From Tieghemiomyces parasiticus (lineage: Eukaryota > Kickxellomycota > Dimargaritomycetes > Dimargaritales > Dimargaritaceae): 45,034 nt of DNA. Position numbers and translations under genes: made by a program. The stretch lies in the NCBI GenBank assembly GCA_027575765.1, contig JANBPT010000315.1, forward strand, positions 1 through 45,034, in the 5' to 3' direction. The notes under the pieces were generated by a model. The model saw nothing but the letters and a program-made list of their open reading frames with translations. It did no database searches and was not told the origin of the DNA. Of this stretch, positions 23,087-34,716 are shown one piece after another (position 1 is the stretch's first letter; each line of letters opens with the position of its first letter).

Positions 23087-23679
23087 CGTCGAATAGGGTT
23101 ATCAAATGGGCCGAATGCGTGGCAATACAAGTCAGGACCGAGAAGGGATGTTAAAGGTTCGAAGGCACGATAGACATTAAAGCCGGAACTGGCAGGGAGG
23201 GTCCGGTTGGGATGTTTAGTAGAAGACAGTGCGGGTATGGGTTTATAAATAAATAATAGAGGCCAGGAGCCGTTAGCACGGCGTCCAGGGTACAGAAGTC
23301 TCACGATGGACAGGGTTAAAGTAAACAACCCTGGGCGGAGTTTCGCCTATAAAGCATGGTCAATAGTGGGCTCGGGGAGCGGGTTGGGTCGGTTCCTAAA
23401 CTATCAACTCCGACACAGCTTTGGCCCAGATAAGTTAGACCCGCCATATAAGGAAGGGTATAACTATAAAACTGGCCACCAACTCCTTTGCGGCCATCCT
23501 ACCAAGGCGCTAGCCACCTATACTGTAAGAGTCGCGCTGGAACCTAACTGGTTCGGCTATAAAGGGGATATTGAGGTACCCACTACTATACAGTACAAGG
23601 TGAAGGCAGGTTCATTGGAATGCGGGCAGAGGCTAAGCAAGGGGAGAACGAGCCAGCCAACAGGCATCGACCCGACATA

Positions 23680-23697
23680 ATTTATCACGTGATAAAT
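23680..23697. promoter_or_regulatory. 18-bp perfect palindrome containing a CACGTG box
   Basis: ATTTATCACGTGATAAAT reads the same on both strands; its core TCACGTGA is the preferred site of Cbf1/USF-type bHLH factors. It lies about 590 bp upstream of the coiled-coil gene start and about 280 bp before the predicted RPL31 leader splice donor. Confidence 0.55.
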
Positions 23698-24076
23698 AGG
23701 TGAAGAGCTGTGCCCTCCGCTGAACGGATCCAACAGGTCAACCAGAGGCCCTCCCATCCAGAGCAATTTCTCCCCACACCGTAAGGTCGACCCACCGGGT
23801 TAGGCCTTTCAAGCACGCCCACTCAGAAACCAATGTCAAAGCTCGATGGGCTTTACCACCGCCATAGCTACAATCTCAAAATTAGGCGAGACGGGCGTTA
23901 AAACAATTATCACTAGCGAGCCACTGCGTACTCCCTCTTTTCACTTCCTGTACAATTTACAAGGCCCCATTTTTGAGGTGAGTGAACGTTTCGGCATCAT
24001 CCGAAGGGTTCGCGTCCTCTCCCAGCTCGTCCATCCCATCGCCGCGCGGCACCGCCTATCCATCGACCCACCCCGG

Positions 24077-24095
24077 ATCCATCCATCCATCCATC
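24077..24095 (+). promoter_or_regulatory. ATCC tandem element upstream of RPL31
   Basis: Four ATCC units followed by ATCGGACC. It lies 98 nt downstream of the predicted leader-intron donor at 23979. Sense-strand arrays of the same form occur in the first introns of RPL35 and RPS27 (see their entries), which suggests a shared intronic or promoter-proximal element of ribosomal protein genes. Confidence 0.5.
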
Positions 24096-24572
24096 GGACC
24101 GTACGACGACCCTCTGGATGATCGCAGCACCCTAATGACCCAGACGGTGGAACCTATGCCACCCGAAGTTCCATCGTCCGTGGGAGGGGTTCGTACCATT
24201 GTGGAAACTGCGTCTCCCTGATCTCTATGATGACCGAATGGAGGGTTGGGTTGGACGGACGGGGGACTGATGTGGCGCGGGACTGCATCCGATAAAGTTT
24301 TTAATTGTCTGACTGGAGGGATCGCGTGAACCTAGGGGAATCCTGCGAGACTGGTAGCACCGCCTGGATTCCATTATGCGCCCCTGCCTAGAGGCTACGA
24401 GTCCAGACCCAGCACTCATGCCAACGCTCGGCATTGGGCGCCGTACTAACTCTTGTTGCCTGCTTATTACCTCCCTCCCAACCTTCGCCATCCACTTGCC
24501 CCGTCTCTCAGGTAGTAAAAGCGCTACAAAGGAAACCCTCCTTCCCCCTCCCTTAGTAAATACCTACTTACA

Positions 24573-24935
24573 ATGGCCAAGGACCACAAGAAGCAGCGCT
24601 CCGTGCTCTCGGAGGTGATTACCCGCGAGTACACCATCCACATGCACCGTCGCGTGTTTGGCACTACCTTCAAGAAGCGTGCCCCCAAGTCCATCAAGGT
24701 TGTGCAGGACTTTGCCCGCAAGGAGATGGGAACCAAGGACGTGCGCATCGACCCCGCTCTTAACAAGCACCTGTGGAGCCTGGGTATCCGGTCCGTCCCC
24801 CACCGCGTGCGTGTCCGTCTCGCCCGCAAGCGTGATGAGGATGAGGAGGGCGGCAGCCGTCTTTACACCTACGTCACCTACGTGCCCGTCGCTTCGTTCA
24901 AGGGTCTGAACACCGAGACGGTCGACGAGGATTAG
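24573..24935 (+). CDS. RPL31: 60S ribosomal protein eL31
   Basis: 120 residues in one coding exon. eL31 sits near the polypeptide exit tunnel of the large subunit. Family blocks are clear: [13 protein letters not shown] near residue 15, [36 protein letters not shown], then YVTYVPV and an acidic C-terminus. The coding exon has no intron, but a 533-bp leader intron (23979-24511) is predicted from a good donor, a TACTAAC branch site and a CAG acceptor; the branch-to-acceptor distance of about 60 nt is long. The gene ends facing RPL35 across 1.1 kb. Confidence 0.97.
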   Translation: MAKDHKKQRSVLSEVITREYTIHMHRRVFGTTFKKRAPKSIKVVQDFARKEMGTKDVRIDPALNKHLWSLGIRSVPHRVRVRLARKRDEDEEGGSRLYTYVTYVPVASFKGLNTETVDED

Positions 24936-26081
24936 ATTCCACTCTTTTACAATCCGCGCACGCAACCCCCCCCCCCCCACAAACCCCCCCTCAACCCCGC
25001 AACCTGCCCAATAAAATGATTTTAACGGGCTCTAACCGCTCGATAGCAGTCGTCAGACAGGGCACCACCGGTCCCTATACGGATGGCGTTCACCGCATCG
25101 CGTGCGGGGTTTCCTCTACCCCCCTGTCCCCTGTACCGCTAATAAAACAAGGTCGTCGTGACTTGTGCATCTGATTGCTTGGGGTGTGTGACTAGTTGAT
25201 CGTTGAATCTCTGAGTACGAACCGATATTGAAAAGCTGGACCCTGACCGGGTATATTTACCGTCTGCACCGTGGCATTCGTGAACAGCGTCTTTGCTTGC
25301 ATTGACGTGAATAGGTGCAATGCAATTCAATAATGGTGGAGAGTACTGATGTCGTCACAACTTACTCACGAACTTAATGCTCTACTTACAGCTGGCATTT
25401 CCCCAGTTGAAGAGCAGCCAATCTCTTACTGCTCAGGTTAAGGCTGACATTGCTATTGTTCAGTCTGTGCAATTGTCCCAGTCTTATCTAACTTCGAGCC
25501 GGGACAGCGCCGATTGGCGTACACGAGATAGGCAGTGATGCGCCTTTAACCACTAGCCCCGCGTTTCCTCTTTCGTCCGTTTGGTAATCACTTCATAAAC
25601 CTTACGCGCTCCCATATCGATTAAACATTGAACAAATTAAGGACTCCCAAACCAACATTAGACTTCAACATCTAGCAACTGACCGCCATGCTGCCACAGA
25701 AGCTACCATTGCGACTGCGCCAATCTACCATGCTGAGGGTTAAAATCCGTCAGCCAGTTGATCCTTGCTGTACTGGTTCTCTCGTTTCATCGACTGCAGG
25801 AACGATGTCACGGCCATGGAACGCCTACCAGTGCCCAGAAAGGAAGATATTTCGGTTCCAGCGCCGCCACTCGATCAAGTCAACTGTCGCCACTACGATT
25901 ATTATTCCGTAACCGATTGACCCCTGAAATCCCTGCGTCAAGGTAACCTTGCCTTACCTAAGCAGCGAGTTGCCGCACAATTTAGAACGTTAAAAGTGGT
26001 ACACACTCCGATTTTTATTCAGCACTGGACATTAGAGCCCCAGACTGCAGAGAGCCAATAATTGTTTAGTAATTGACACGT
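24936..26081. other. Convergent intergenic region RPL31 / RPL35
   Basis: 1146 bp. A 13-C run at 24966-24978 precedes the RPL31 poly(A) signal. From about 25140 the DNA becomes A+T-richer. At 25392-25538 a 48-codon frame begins right after a CTTACAG acceptor-like site and ends in TGA; it reads plausibly as protein (for example LTAQVKADIAIVQSVQ) but I cannot find the preceding exon. A second short frame follows another CAG near 25699. They might be remnants of a gene or element. On the minus strand AATAAA near 26015-26020 serves RPL35. Confidence 0.35.
25010..25015 (+). terminator. Poly(A) signal for RPL31
   Basis: AATAAA 75 bp after the RPL31 stop codon. Confidence 0.65.
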
Positions 26082-26912
26082 TTAGGCCTTGACAGCGAAG
26101 ACGCGAGTAGGGTAGGCGCGCATCTGCTTGATCTGACGGGCAGTCTTCGTGTTGGTCTGGGCCTTGGTGAGACGGCGACGGATGGCGCGAGTGTACTTGG
26201 GGCGCAGGTCGAGGGGCACGTACTTCTTGGTGGAGTAGAACTCGCGAAGCTGAGCCTTCTGGGTCTGGTTGATCACGGTGAGCACACGCGCAATGTTCTT
26301 GCGGGTCTCGTGGGTCTTGGCACCCCGGCTGCCGGATCCGGTGGCCTTCTGCACGCGCAGGTTGGCCAGCTCGGCCTTGAGGCCGTCCAGGGTCTGCAGA
26401 AGCTCGGGCTTGGACTTGCCAACCAGCTCGGTGGATCGGATCTTGGCCTGTAGATGGGATATGTGCGTGCGACAGGGTGAAAGTGTGGGTCCGAGTATGG
26501 GGTTAGACAGGGTCGCTTTTTGGCATAGCTTCCGCCGGGAGCGGTACGGCACAGTATTTTGCGACTAGATAGGTGTTCAGTTCTACACCACACCACCATA
26601 ACCACCGTTCCGCAGGGAAGATTCCCAGAGTCATTAACTGGCTTGCGCGGATGCGCTAGTCCGAGGGTTTGAGTACGCTCATGCAATCCTTATTCATTCG
26701 TCCGTCGGGATCCTCTCGAAACCAAAAGTCATCTGTTTTCTCTGATTCCGGGACCTTTGCTGAACTCATGGCATTGGCCATAAAGTCTGAGAGGATGGAT
26801 GGATGTGGCAATCGTGGGACCGACGGATGGATGGATCGGTGCGGAACGGTCGTGTCAGGATGACGGGGGTAGTGTAGTGGGCACGCAGCGGAGGGGGGAG
26901 CGTGCTTACCAT
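26082..26912 (-). CDS. RPL35: 60S ribosomal protein uL29 (L35)
   Basis: Exon 1 contributes only the start codon (26912-26910), followed at once by the donor GTAAGC; exon 2 is 26447-26082. The intron is 462 bp. The 122-residue product matches eukaryotic L35: [69 protein letters not shown], and the terminal FAVKA. It lies at the exit tunnel of the large subunit. The frame of exon 2 runs on upstream into the intron, so without splicing a longer but wrong N-terminus would be predicted. Two ATCC arrays lie in the intron. Head-to-head with DIM1. Confidence 0.96.
26793..26836 (-). promoter_or_regulatory. Two ATCC tandem elements in the RPL35 intron
   Basis: In the sense of the gene, ATCCATCCATCC occurs at 26836-26825, followed by GTCGGTCCC, and again at 26804-26793, 32 bp further on. 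The first array begins about 73 nt after the 5' splice site. Orientation and position parallel the RPS27 intron and the predicted RPL31 leader intron. Confidence 0.5.
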
Positions 26913-28696
<1,784 letters not shown>

Positions 28697-28970
28697 CTCC
28701 CTTACTCATCATTTATTTTTCCCGTCTCTGTTCTGGTTGGGCCACTGGTGGTTGCATGGTCTTCCGCATTAAATACTGCGCAATAATTACCATATTCAAT
28801 TTTCTTACAGCTCGCAAATAATGAAATGATCCTACAGAACATGTAGTAACTATGTATATACCAAAAAAAAATATGGACGAATTGCAATCACCAAACAAGG
28901 ACTGTAGAAAGTGACAGGCGATTGGCGGCAGCAAGGGAGCGAAACAAGGCATTACAGCCTATGGCGGACC

Positions 28971-31967
28971 TTAGTAGTCGTCATCTAACCGCTCGTCTGC
29001 TGCCGTATGAAGTTTCTGGTCACGGTACATCTGGGCCACCTGGTCGGATGTGGTGGCATCTTCGGGGGACTTGTCGTCGCGGATGCGAATGAAACGAGGA
29101 AAGCGCAGTGATATACCCTTGTTGCTGTCAACCTGCGAAAGTGGGGTGGTGCCGGTACCAAAGTAAGAAGCACATTGGTCCAAAGTGGTACAGGTTAGTC
29201 GCTGTGGTCCGTCAAATGTAGTGCTATAAAGGGAAAATACCCTGGCCACCATGCTTTTTCTTCAGAGGGGGGGGGGGGGGGGGGCTTACCTTGCCGACAC
29301 CCGCTCGGTACACCGGGGAGATGGATAAATCCGCGGCTTTGACCTCCCAGACCACCTTGGGGTCGAACCAGACCTCTGGCTCGGCGGACTCGGCGTAGTC
29401 GTAGTAGCTACGGGGCTTGCTAATGATGTGTTGCTTGAGCTGGTCGTGGTGGCTTTCAAGGTCAGCTTCGGAGAAACCAGTGCCGATCTGAGCAAGGGAA
29501 ATGGGGAATGGGAGGGGGGGGGATGGGAGGGTTGGTATCCACGCGGCGCAAGTCAATGTAGTTGGTTACTATAGGATCCTAAAAGTAGACGAGGCCCGAG
29601 GCACCTGGTCCGAGCGGTCAGAGGGTAGAACGAGGATCAGCATCGAGAATAGACCCGTTTAGGACCCATCGGACGACTTACCTTGCAGATGGTTTCGTAC
29701 TGTTCGCTGTCCGAGTTATAACAAGCCAGGAGGAACCCGCCGTAGACGCCAGTCCGCTTGCCACGGCCGGGGTAAGCGCCGACGACCACCAAATCAAGCG
29801 AGTCCCCAATTCCATTGATATAATCCTTCTTGACCTTCAACCAGTTGCGCGACCGCCGGGACGGTTCATACGTGGCCTCGTCACCATCGAGGGTCTTGAC
29901 CATGAGTCCCTCGCAGTTATCACGGATACTTTCGTCTAAAAAGGTCTGGATAGCCTCGACATCGGTGGCCACCAGGGCCTTGGCGAAGGAAAACTCCCCA
30001 TCTACGTGGGCAAAGTATTGGTAGAGTAAACGGCGGCGTTCAGCGAGGGATTCGCGAAGAAGCGACCGGCCGTTGAGGTAGATGAGGTCGAAGGCAAAGA
30101 TGCACACCTTGACCGTGATGTCCTCCTCGCGGACGTCTTTACGTTTGCGGGTGCTGAGGACCTGGAAGGGGAGGATCTTACGCTCAGCGGAATCCCAGGC
30201 CACCGCTTCGGCGTCAAGGATAAAGGACGTCGTAGGAGCGATACCTTCGGTGGCGGCCGCGTTCTGTTGGTTAGCCGCGGCCACCGCATGGTTGAGTTTG
30301 ACGACCAGGTCGGGGTACTTGGCCGTCATATCCTCGGAATTCCGGCTAAACACCATGGTCCGGCCGTCCGGCAGGCGGTGGAGTTGGGCACGCTCGCCAT
30401 CGTACTTGTACTCACAGGTGAAGGTGTGGCCTTCGAACCGGTCGAGTACTTCCGAGATGGCCTTGGTAGGGTGGGCCAGCATGGGTTTGACGGGAATTCC
30501 CGCGGTGAGCTTGCACACTTCGTGTACGTGATCTACCCCACGCTTCAGCAGAGCCGGGATGAGTACATCGTAGCTAGGAAGCTCGTTGTACACGGCCTTG
30601 ACCGTCTCGGCGGCGCTCTGGAGGGTCTCGGGCGCGACGACGCCGGTGATCCGACGGCTGATAGTCTCATCCGGATCGGCGTCACTATCGCTGCCGCTCG
30701 CCTCCACCTTCAGGGCGAGGTCACCGTCCGTACTATGATGGTGGTGAAGGACAAAGGCGTAGGCGAGGGCGGTAAGAACCGTCTGTTCGGCCAGGCCGAT
30801 ACGCAGCTTACCCTCCAGGGATCGCATGAGGTACTTGGCCTCAGCACCCTGGCAGGATGCCAGCAGGCCTTTGATCTTGTCAACCTTTAGTTTCATGGAG
30901 GACTGGCCTGACGTCGTGGCGATCTGGCGGAGGGTCTTGAACACGGTGGCCACCTTGAGGCCCCGCTGGACGCCTAGCATGGTGCGCTGGGTGGACCGGC
31001 TCAGCATGGCTACCTGGCCGATATCGCCGCGGAGGGTCACATCGGCCTTCACTTTGGCCACGGGACGACCTGTGGCCTCGGCCACGGCTTTAAACAGGAG
31101 TGATTCCCCGACGCCCAGTTCTAGTCCCTCATACTCCGGGCAGAGGCGGTTGATACACAGATAGACGCATTGAACGAGGTCCTGTGGGGCGTGCGTGATG
31201 ACCCGTCGGAAAAAATGGGTGAGGATGTCGATGATGAGCAGTCGCTTGGTCGTGGCCTCCACCTGTTCGAACATGTAGCAAAGGGCGGCATAGGGTACCT
31301 CGGTTTGAACCAGCTCCGTAAACCGCTGGACGACCTCTGGGGGGGCCGCCATAGCCGCAGCCTCCGCGGCTTTCTTGGCGGCTGCAGCGGCGGTCAATTT
31401 TTTAGCTTTGGGCTTAGTCGTCGACAAGGTCTGAGCGCTAGCCACGATGGCGCTGACGGCGTCAATGGTCTGTTCCGCCTTTACAGGGGAGCCTGTGCGC
31501 TTGGCCTTTTTGCTCTTGGGCTGGCTGGGTTTGACGGGCTTTGATCTGTCCTCGGTGGTGGCGGTCAGGCCGGCCGCCACTTTGACCTCACTGTCACTGG
31601 CTGACTCACGCTCTACGGCTGGCTGCTGGGTCTTGCTCTGCTGCCGTGGGGAGGCGACAGGCGATGTTATTGACTTTGGCTTAGCAGCGTCGTCTCCTTC
31701 GGTCTCGCTGGCACTCGAACTGACCTCCCGCCGGTGACGCTTCTGAGACCGACGGCGACGGCTACGCGATGGGGCCGCCGAGCCGTCGCTGGTGTCGGAG
31801 TGGTCGCCCGATTTGCCGCTTGGCCTGTCTTGGGTCTTCACGGCTGCGGCCGCCATCTTTTCAAGGGGAGAAACGCCGCTCGCGGCCGGGGATACGTCCT
31901 GCGCAGGGGCCGGCTTGGCCTTCCGTGGCGCGAAAAAACTCGCCAGGAGGTCCTTCCTGTTGCTCAT
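28971..31967 (-). CDS. CDC9: ATP-dependent DNA ligase I
   Basis: Exons 31967-29682, 29487-29290 and 29132-28971 give 2646 bp, 881 residues. The ligase seals Okazaki fragments and repair nicks. The start [16 protein letters not shown] resembles the N-terminal PCNA-interacting motif of ligase I (LLASFF core). A basic, serine-rich linker with nuclear-localisation-like [12 protein letters not shown] spans about 35-210, then the DNA-binding domain, the adenylation domain with active-site Lys521 in EYKYDGER, and the OB domain. Exons 2 and 3 carry [23 protein letters not shown] and [24 protein letters not shown], all ligase I hallmarks. The frame remains open for 87 codons upstream of the chosen ATG, without another ATG, and looks like a mitochondrial presequence (see findings). 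Intron 2 starts GTAAG followed by 18 C. Confidence 0.96.
29267..29284. repeat. 18-bp G/C homopolymer in ligase intron 2
   Basis: An unbroken run of 18 G on the plus strand, read as C immediately after the 5' splice site GTAAG of the second ligase intron. Confidence 0.85.
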
Positions 31968-33082
31968 GTTGCGGACGAGGAGGTTTCCGTAACGTACGGG
32001 GTGTAGCAGAGCCGAAGGGAGCAGACGGAAACAAGGTAGTGTGGTGGCAAAGTGGAGGCGTGTGCCGGTGGGACCCCAGAAGGAGGTGGGAGAGGCCAAT
32101 GGACACGCGAAGGTCCGGCAGGAACGGTAAATCGACGCCGTTGTCAATGTGGCGGCAAGGCGGGGTACGGCAGCAGAGGGCGGGTATGGATTGCGACGGG
32201 TGTCCACGAACGGACGAGGGCCGAGCAATGAGGGGAGGGCAGAAACGACGGATGGGGAGGGAGTCGGCTAGACCAGGGCTGACCTGTTGGCACGGAGTAA
32301 ATGGAGAGGTGATTAGCGACGCTTTTGTTGGAAAACGCTTTAGATACCACTCCAACGATAAACAATTGAGAGCCCGCCGTAGCGTCCAGTTTTGTATCCC
32401 CGCGATTGGTGCTTCTTGCCGCAGCCCCGTCTGGCCAGATGGTAATATGGACAAACGGCCCAGGCCGCATGGGAGAGGCGCCAGCCGGCTTCAACCATAC
32501 CATCAGGTAGTAGCATGCCTGTGTTATTGGCGGTTAGGCATTACTGCGGTTAACCTAGCGTGGAGCGCTGGGCCAGAAACCGGTTGAAGGAGTGGAATCT
32601 GTGGGCCACGGCCGCCGTCAATCAAGCCAGGCCAAAGGAGCACCGCCGCATGGTAAGCAATCGGTTAGGACCTGGGGCCTTTACATCACGTGATAGCAAC
32701 AGCCTAAGTATGAGGAGGGTGGGTTAATAGCGTTCGACTCCCCCCCCCCTGCTGCCCCCGCGCGTGTCTTACATGCACGCGTGTCATCCAAACCAGCAGC
32801 AGCAACAGGGAAGTATCGGTACCACCTGAATCCTCCCGGCTTGGAGCCCTTGGCCGCGGTCCCTGCAACTGGAGCTTGTCCCACGCCCCGCCTCCCGCCC
32901 CCGTCCACCGTCTTGACGTGTCTCACCCCTACGGCCTTATCTCGGTAGAGTTACTCGACCCCATCCCGTATCTGCACACATTGCCGCTTACATCGCTTTC
33001 GCAATACCACCTTGCCTCCTTGCCTTGCCTTCCCCTTCACCCTTCCTCCTCCCAGCAGCTCGCGCACGTAACGTTGCACAGC
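31968..33082. promoter_or_regulatory. Divergent intergenic region DNA ligase / OPI3
   Basis: 1115 bp. The part next to the ligase (31968-32228) stays open in the ligase frame. ATCACGTGAT at 32685-32694 is a 10-bp palindrome with a CACGTG core, and a 10-C run lies at 32740-32749. From about 32930 to 33060 the OPI3 leader is pyrimidine-rich. The frame upstream of the OPI3 ATG is open but uses no ATG and is not needed to match the family. Confidence 0.45.
32685..32694. promoter_or_regulatory. CACGTG palindrome in the ligase/OPI3 promoter
   Basis: ATCACGTGAT, the same extended core as in the 18-bp palindrome at 23680-23697. It lies about 720 bp upstream of the ligase ATG and 390 bp upstream of the OPI3 ATG. 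Confidence 0.45.
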
Positions 33083-34112
33083 ATGACCTTGTTCGAAGAA
33101 CACAGCCTCCTGGGCCAGCTGAACCAACTGGTCGACTGGACCCAGCCCACTCTGTGGCAGGCCGTAGCCTGTATCGTCTTCAACCCGCTGTTCTGGAACT
33201 TCGCTGCCCGTTCTGGTAAGTCCGGGCCGGACGTGAGAGGAATGCCCGCCTGATTCCTGGCTCAATGGCGAGGGCCTACGTGCTAACTCGCGAGCTACCT
33301 TGCACATTTTCCTGGCTATCCGACTGCACCCGCTAGAGTACCGCCACAGGGTCATTACAAAGTTGGCGGGTGGCAGCGCTTACTTTGGTTGCTATATCCT
33401 GGCCGTCACCATTTTCGGGTTGGGTATCTTCCGCGATGCTGTGTAAGTGACATCCAACGAGACGTGGATCATTGCCTAGTCTGGAACATGGCTCGCCGTG
33501 CCTCCTCCACAAATCAAGTGTGTTCATCAATGTCGCTCTAGCGTCCTAACCACCCAACAATTTTGTCCCCTCCCTCCCGCGACCCCTCTTCTTGCGACCA
33601 AGCTACCATATGGCACTGGAACACCAACCCAAAGCCGAATGGCTCGACTACGGCGAGGTGAAGATCGTGGCCGCCGTGCTATGGGCGGTGGGCACCGTGC
33701 TGGTGGTGAGCTCCATGTACCGACTGGGTATCACGGGCACTTATTTGGGCGATTACTTCGGTATTCTGATGGACGAGATGGTGACCGGGTTCCCGTTCAA
33801 CGTCACTGGTAACCCCATGTACTACGGCTCTTTCCTAGCCTTCGTCAGCGTGGCTCTGTGGCAAGAGTCGGTGGCCGGCCTCCTCCTTTCCGCCCTGGTC
33901 CTGGTGGCCTATCTGATCGCCCTGCGCTTCGAAGAGTAAGTGGCACTCTCTACTACGCCATGGCAGGCCGTATGTGAAGTGGTGCGGGCTGAGATCATAC
34001 TAACCCCTCCCTCACCTCTGCCCTTGGTCCTCGCCGTATGATACCCATATCCGTAATTTGCAACAGACCCTTCACTGCCTCGATCTACTCCAAGCGTGAT
34101 AAGGCCCAGTAG
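33083..34112 (+). CDS. OPI3: Phosphatidyl-N-methylethanolamine N-methyltransferase
   Basis: Exons 33083-33215, 33337-33442, 33603-33935 and 34067-34112 give 618 bp, 205 residues (yeast Opi3 206). It carries out the last two S-adenosylmethionine-dependent methylations from phosphatidylethanolamine to phosphatidylcholine in the endoplasmic reticulum membrane. Strong family blocks: FNPLFWNFAAR in exon 1, GIFRDAVYH spanning exons 2-3, SSMYRLGITGTYLGDYFGIL, DEMVTGFPFNVTGNPMYYGS, and ALRFEEPF spanning exons 3-4, which holds the acidic pair of the SAM site. About four hydrophobic segments are visible. The short last exon ends in a basic KRDKAQ tail. Phases agree at all junctions. Confidence 0.96.
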
Positions 34113-34716
34113 ACCACCACTCCCACTTTGGGTGCGTCAAGAGGTGGCTTACTTTGACCAAGGTCGGCGTGAAGCGAACACCCTACGGTGGACCTGGGCA
34201 TTACAACTAGGCTACTCTAAACCATTAATGTTTATACTGTGAATAAATGACACGGTGATTCCTGGGATAGCAAATATTTTACAATTTATAATTAGCTGAC
34301 AAAAGGTTAGGCAGAACGGCCCCTGCCACACCGGAGGGGTTGATCCTGGTGAAGTGGCCCGCACACAGAGGTGCGGGTCAGCGCCTCCGCAGGCCGCCCA
34401 CCATAAACACATCTGTATTACGTAAGGTTGAGGTAGGACCCTGTCAATGCTAATCCCCTGTTAGTCAGACACTCCCCTCATTATCAAGCGTCGCCTCTGA
34501 AGAGAATGCCTGCTACACATATATAGCCTGGCTTCCTGGGTCCTGCACTTCCTCTGTATCTTTATACGTGCTCCACCTTTCGTTCTGCCAATAGCGACCT
34601 CCTCCGCCTTGTTTACGTTCGGGCCTAGCTTGTCCCTTCAACTCCGCTCCGTCCGGTGCGCCCCGTCCCCTGCTCCCTCATTTCCCGCCCCTCACGTCGC
34701 CCATTTGGCAAACACG
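34113..34716. other. Intergenic region OPI3 / dehydrogenase-like gene
   Basis: 604 bp between tandem genes. AATAAA at 34242-34247 serves OPI3. An A+T-rich patch at 34240-34300 is followed by a leader region; TATATA at about 34521 could be a core promoter element for the downstream gene. The downstream frame extends to 34609 without an ATG. Confidence 0.4.
34242..34247 (+). terminator. Poly(A) signal for OPI3
   Basis: AATAAA 130 bp after the OPI3 stop codon, in an A+T-rich patch. Confidence 0.5.

Larger units (their letters stand above)
23087..24572. promoter_or_regulatory. Divergent intergenic region coiled-coil gene / RPL31
   Basis: The longest divergent gap (1486 bp). It contains several TATA-like boxes: TATAAATAAATAA near 23245, TATAAA at 23348-23353, 23465-23470 and 23558-23563, and TATAAGG near 23447. 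A palindromic CACGTG site and an ATCC array have their own entries. A 124-codon frame at 23306-23680 overlaps the TATA boxes and lacks any recognisable feature, so I treat it as chance. The right part probably holds a 5' untranslated intron of RPL31: donor GAG-GTGAGT at 23979, branch-site consensus TACTAAC at 24444-24450, acceptor CTCAG ending at 24511. Confidence 0.45.

Noticed and set aside
23306..23680. 124-codon ATG-initiated frame
   Set aside because: It spans several TATA boxes in a divergent promoter, its codon use is unlike the confident genes, and no domain is visible.
29582..29642. tRNA-like stretch in ligase intron 1 (GGTCCGAGCGGTCAGAGGG)
   Set aside because: It resembles a D-arm region only superficially; no matching acceptor stem, anticodon arm or T-arm could be found.
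31769..32587. 272-codon frame on the plus strand
   Set aside because: Half of it is antisense to the ligase N-terminus; the rest is Arg/Gly-rich with no motif and no good start.
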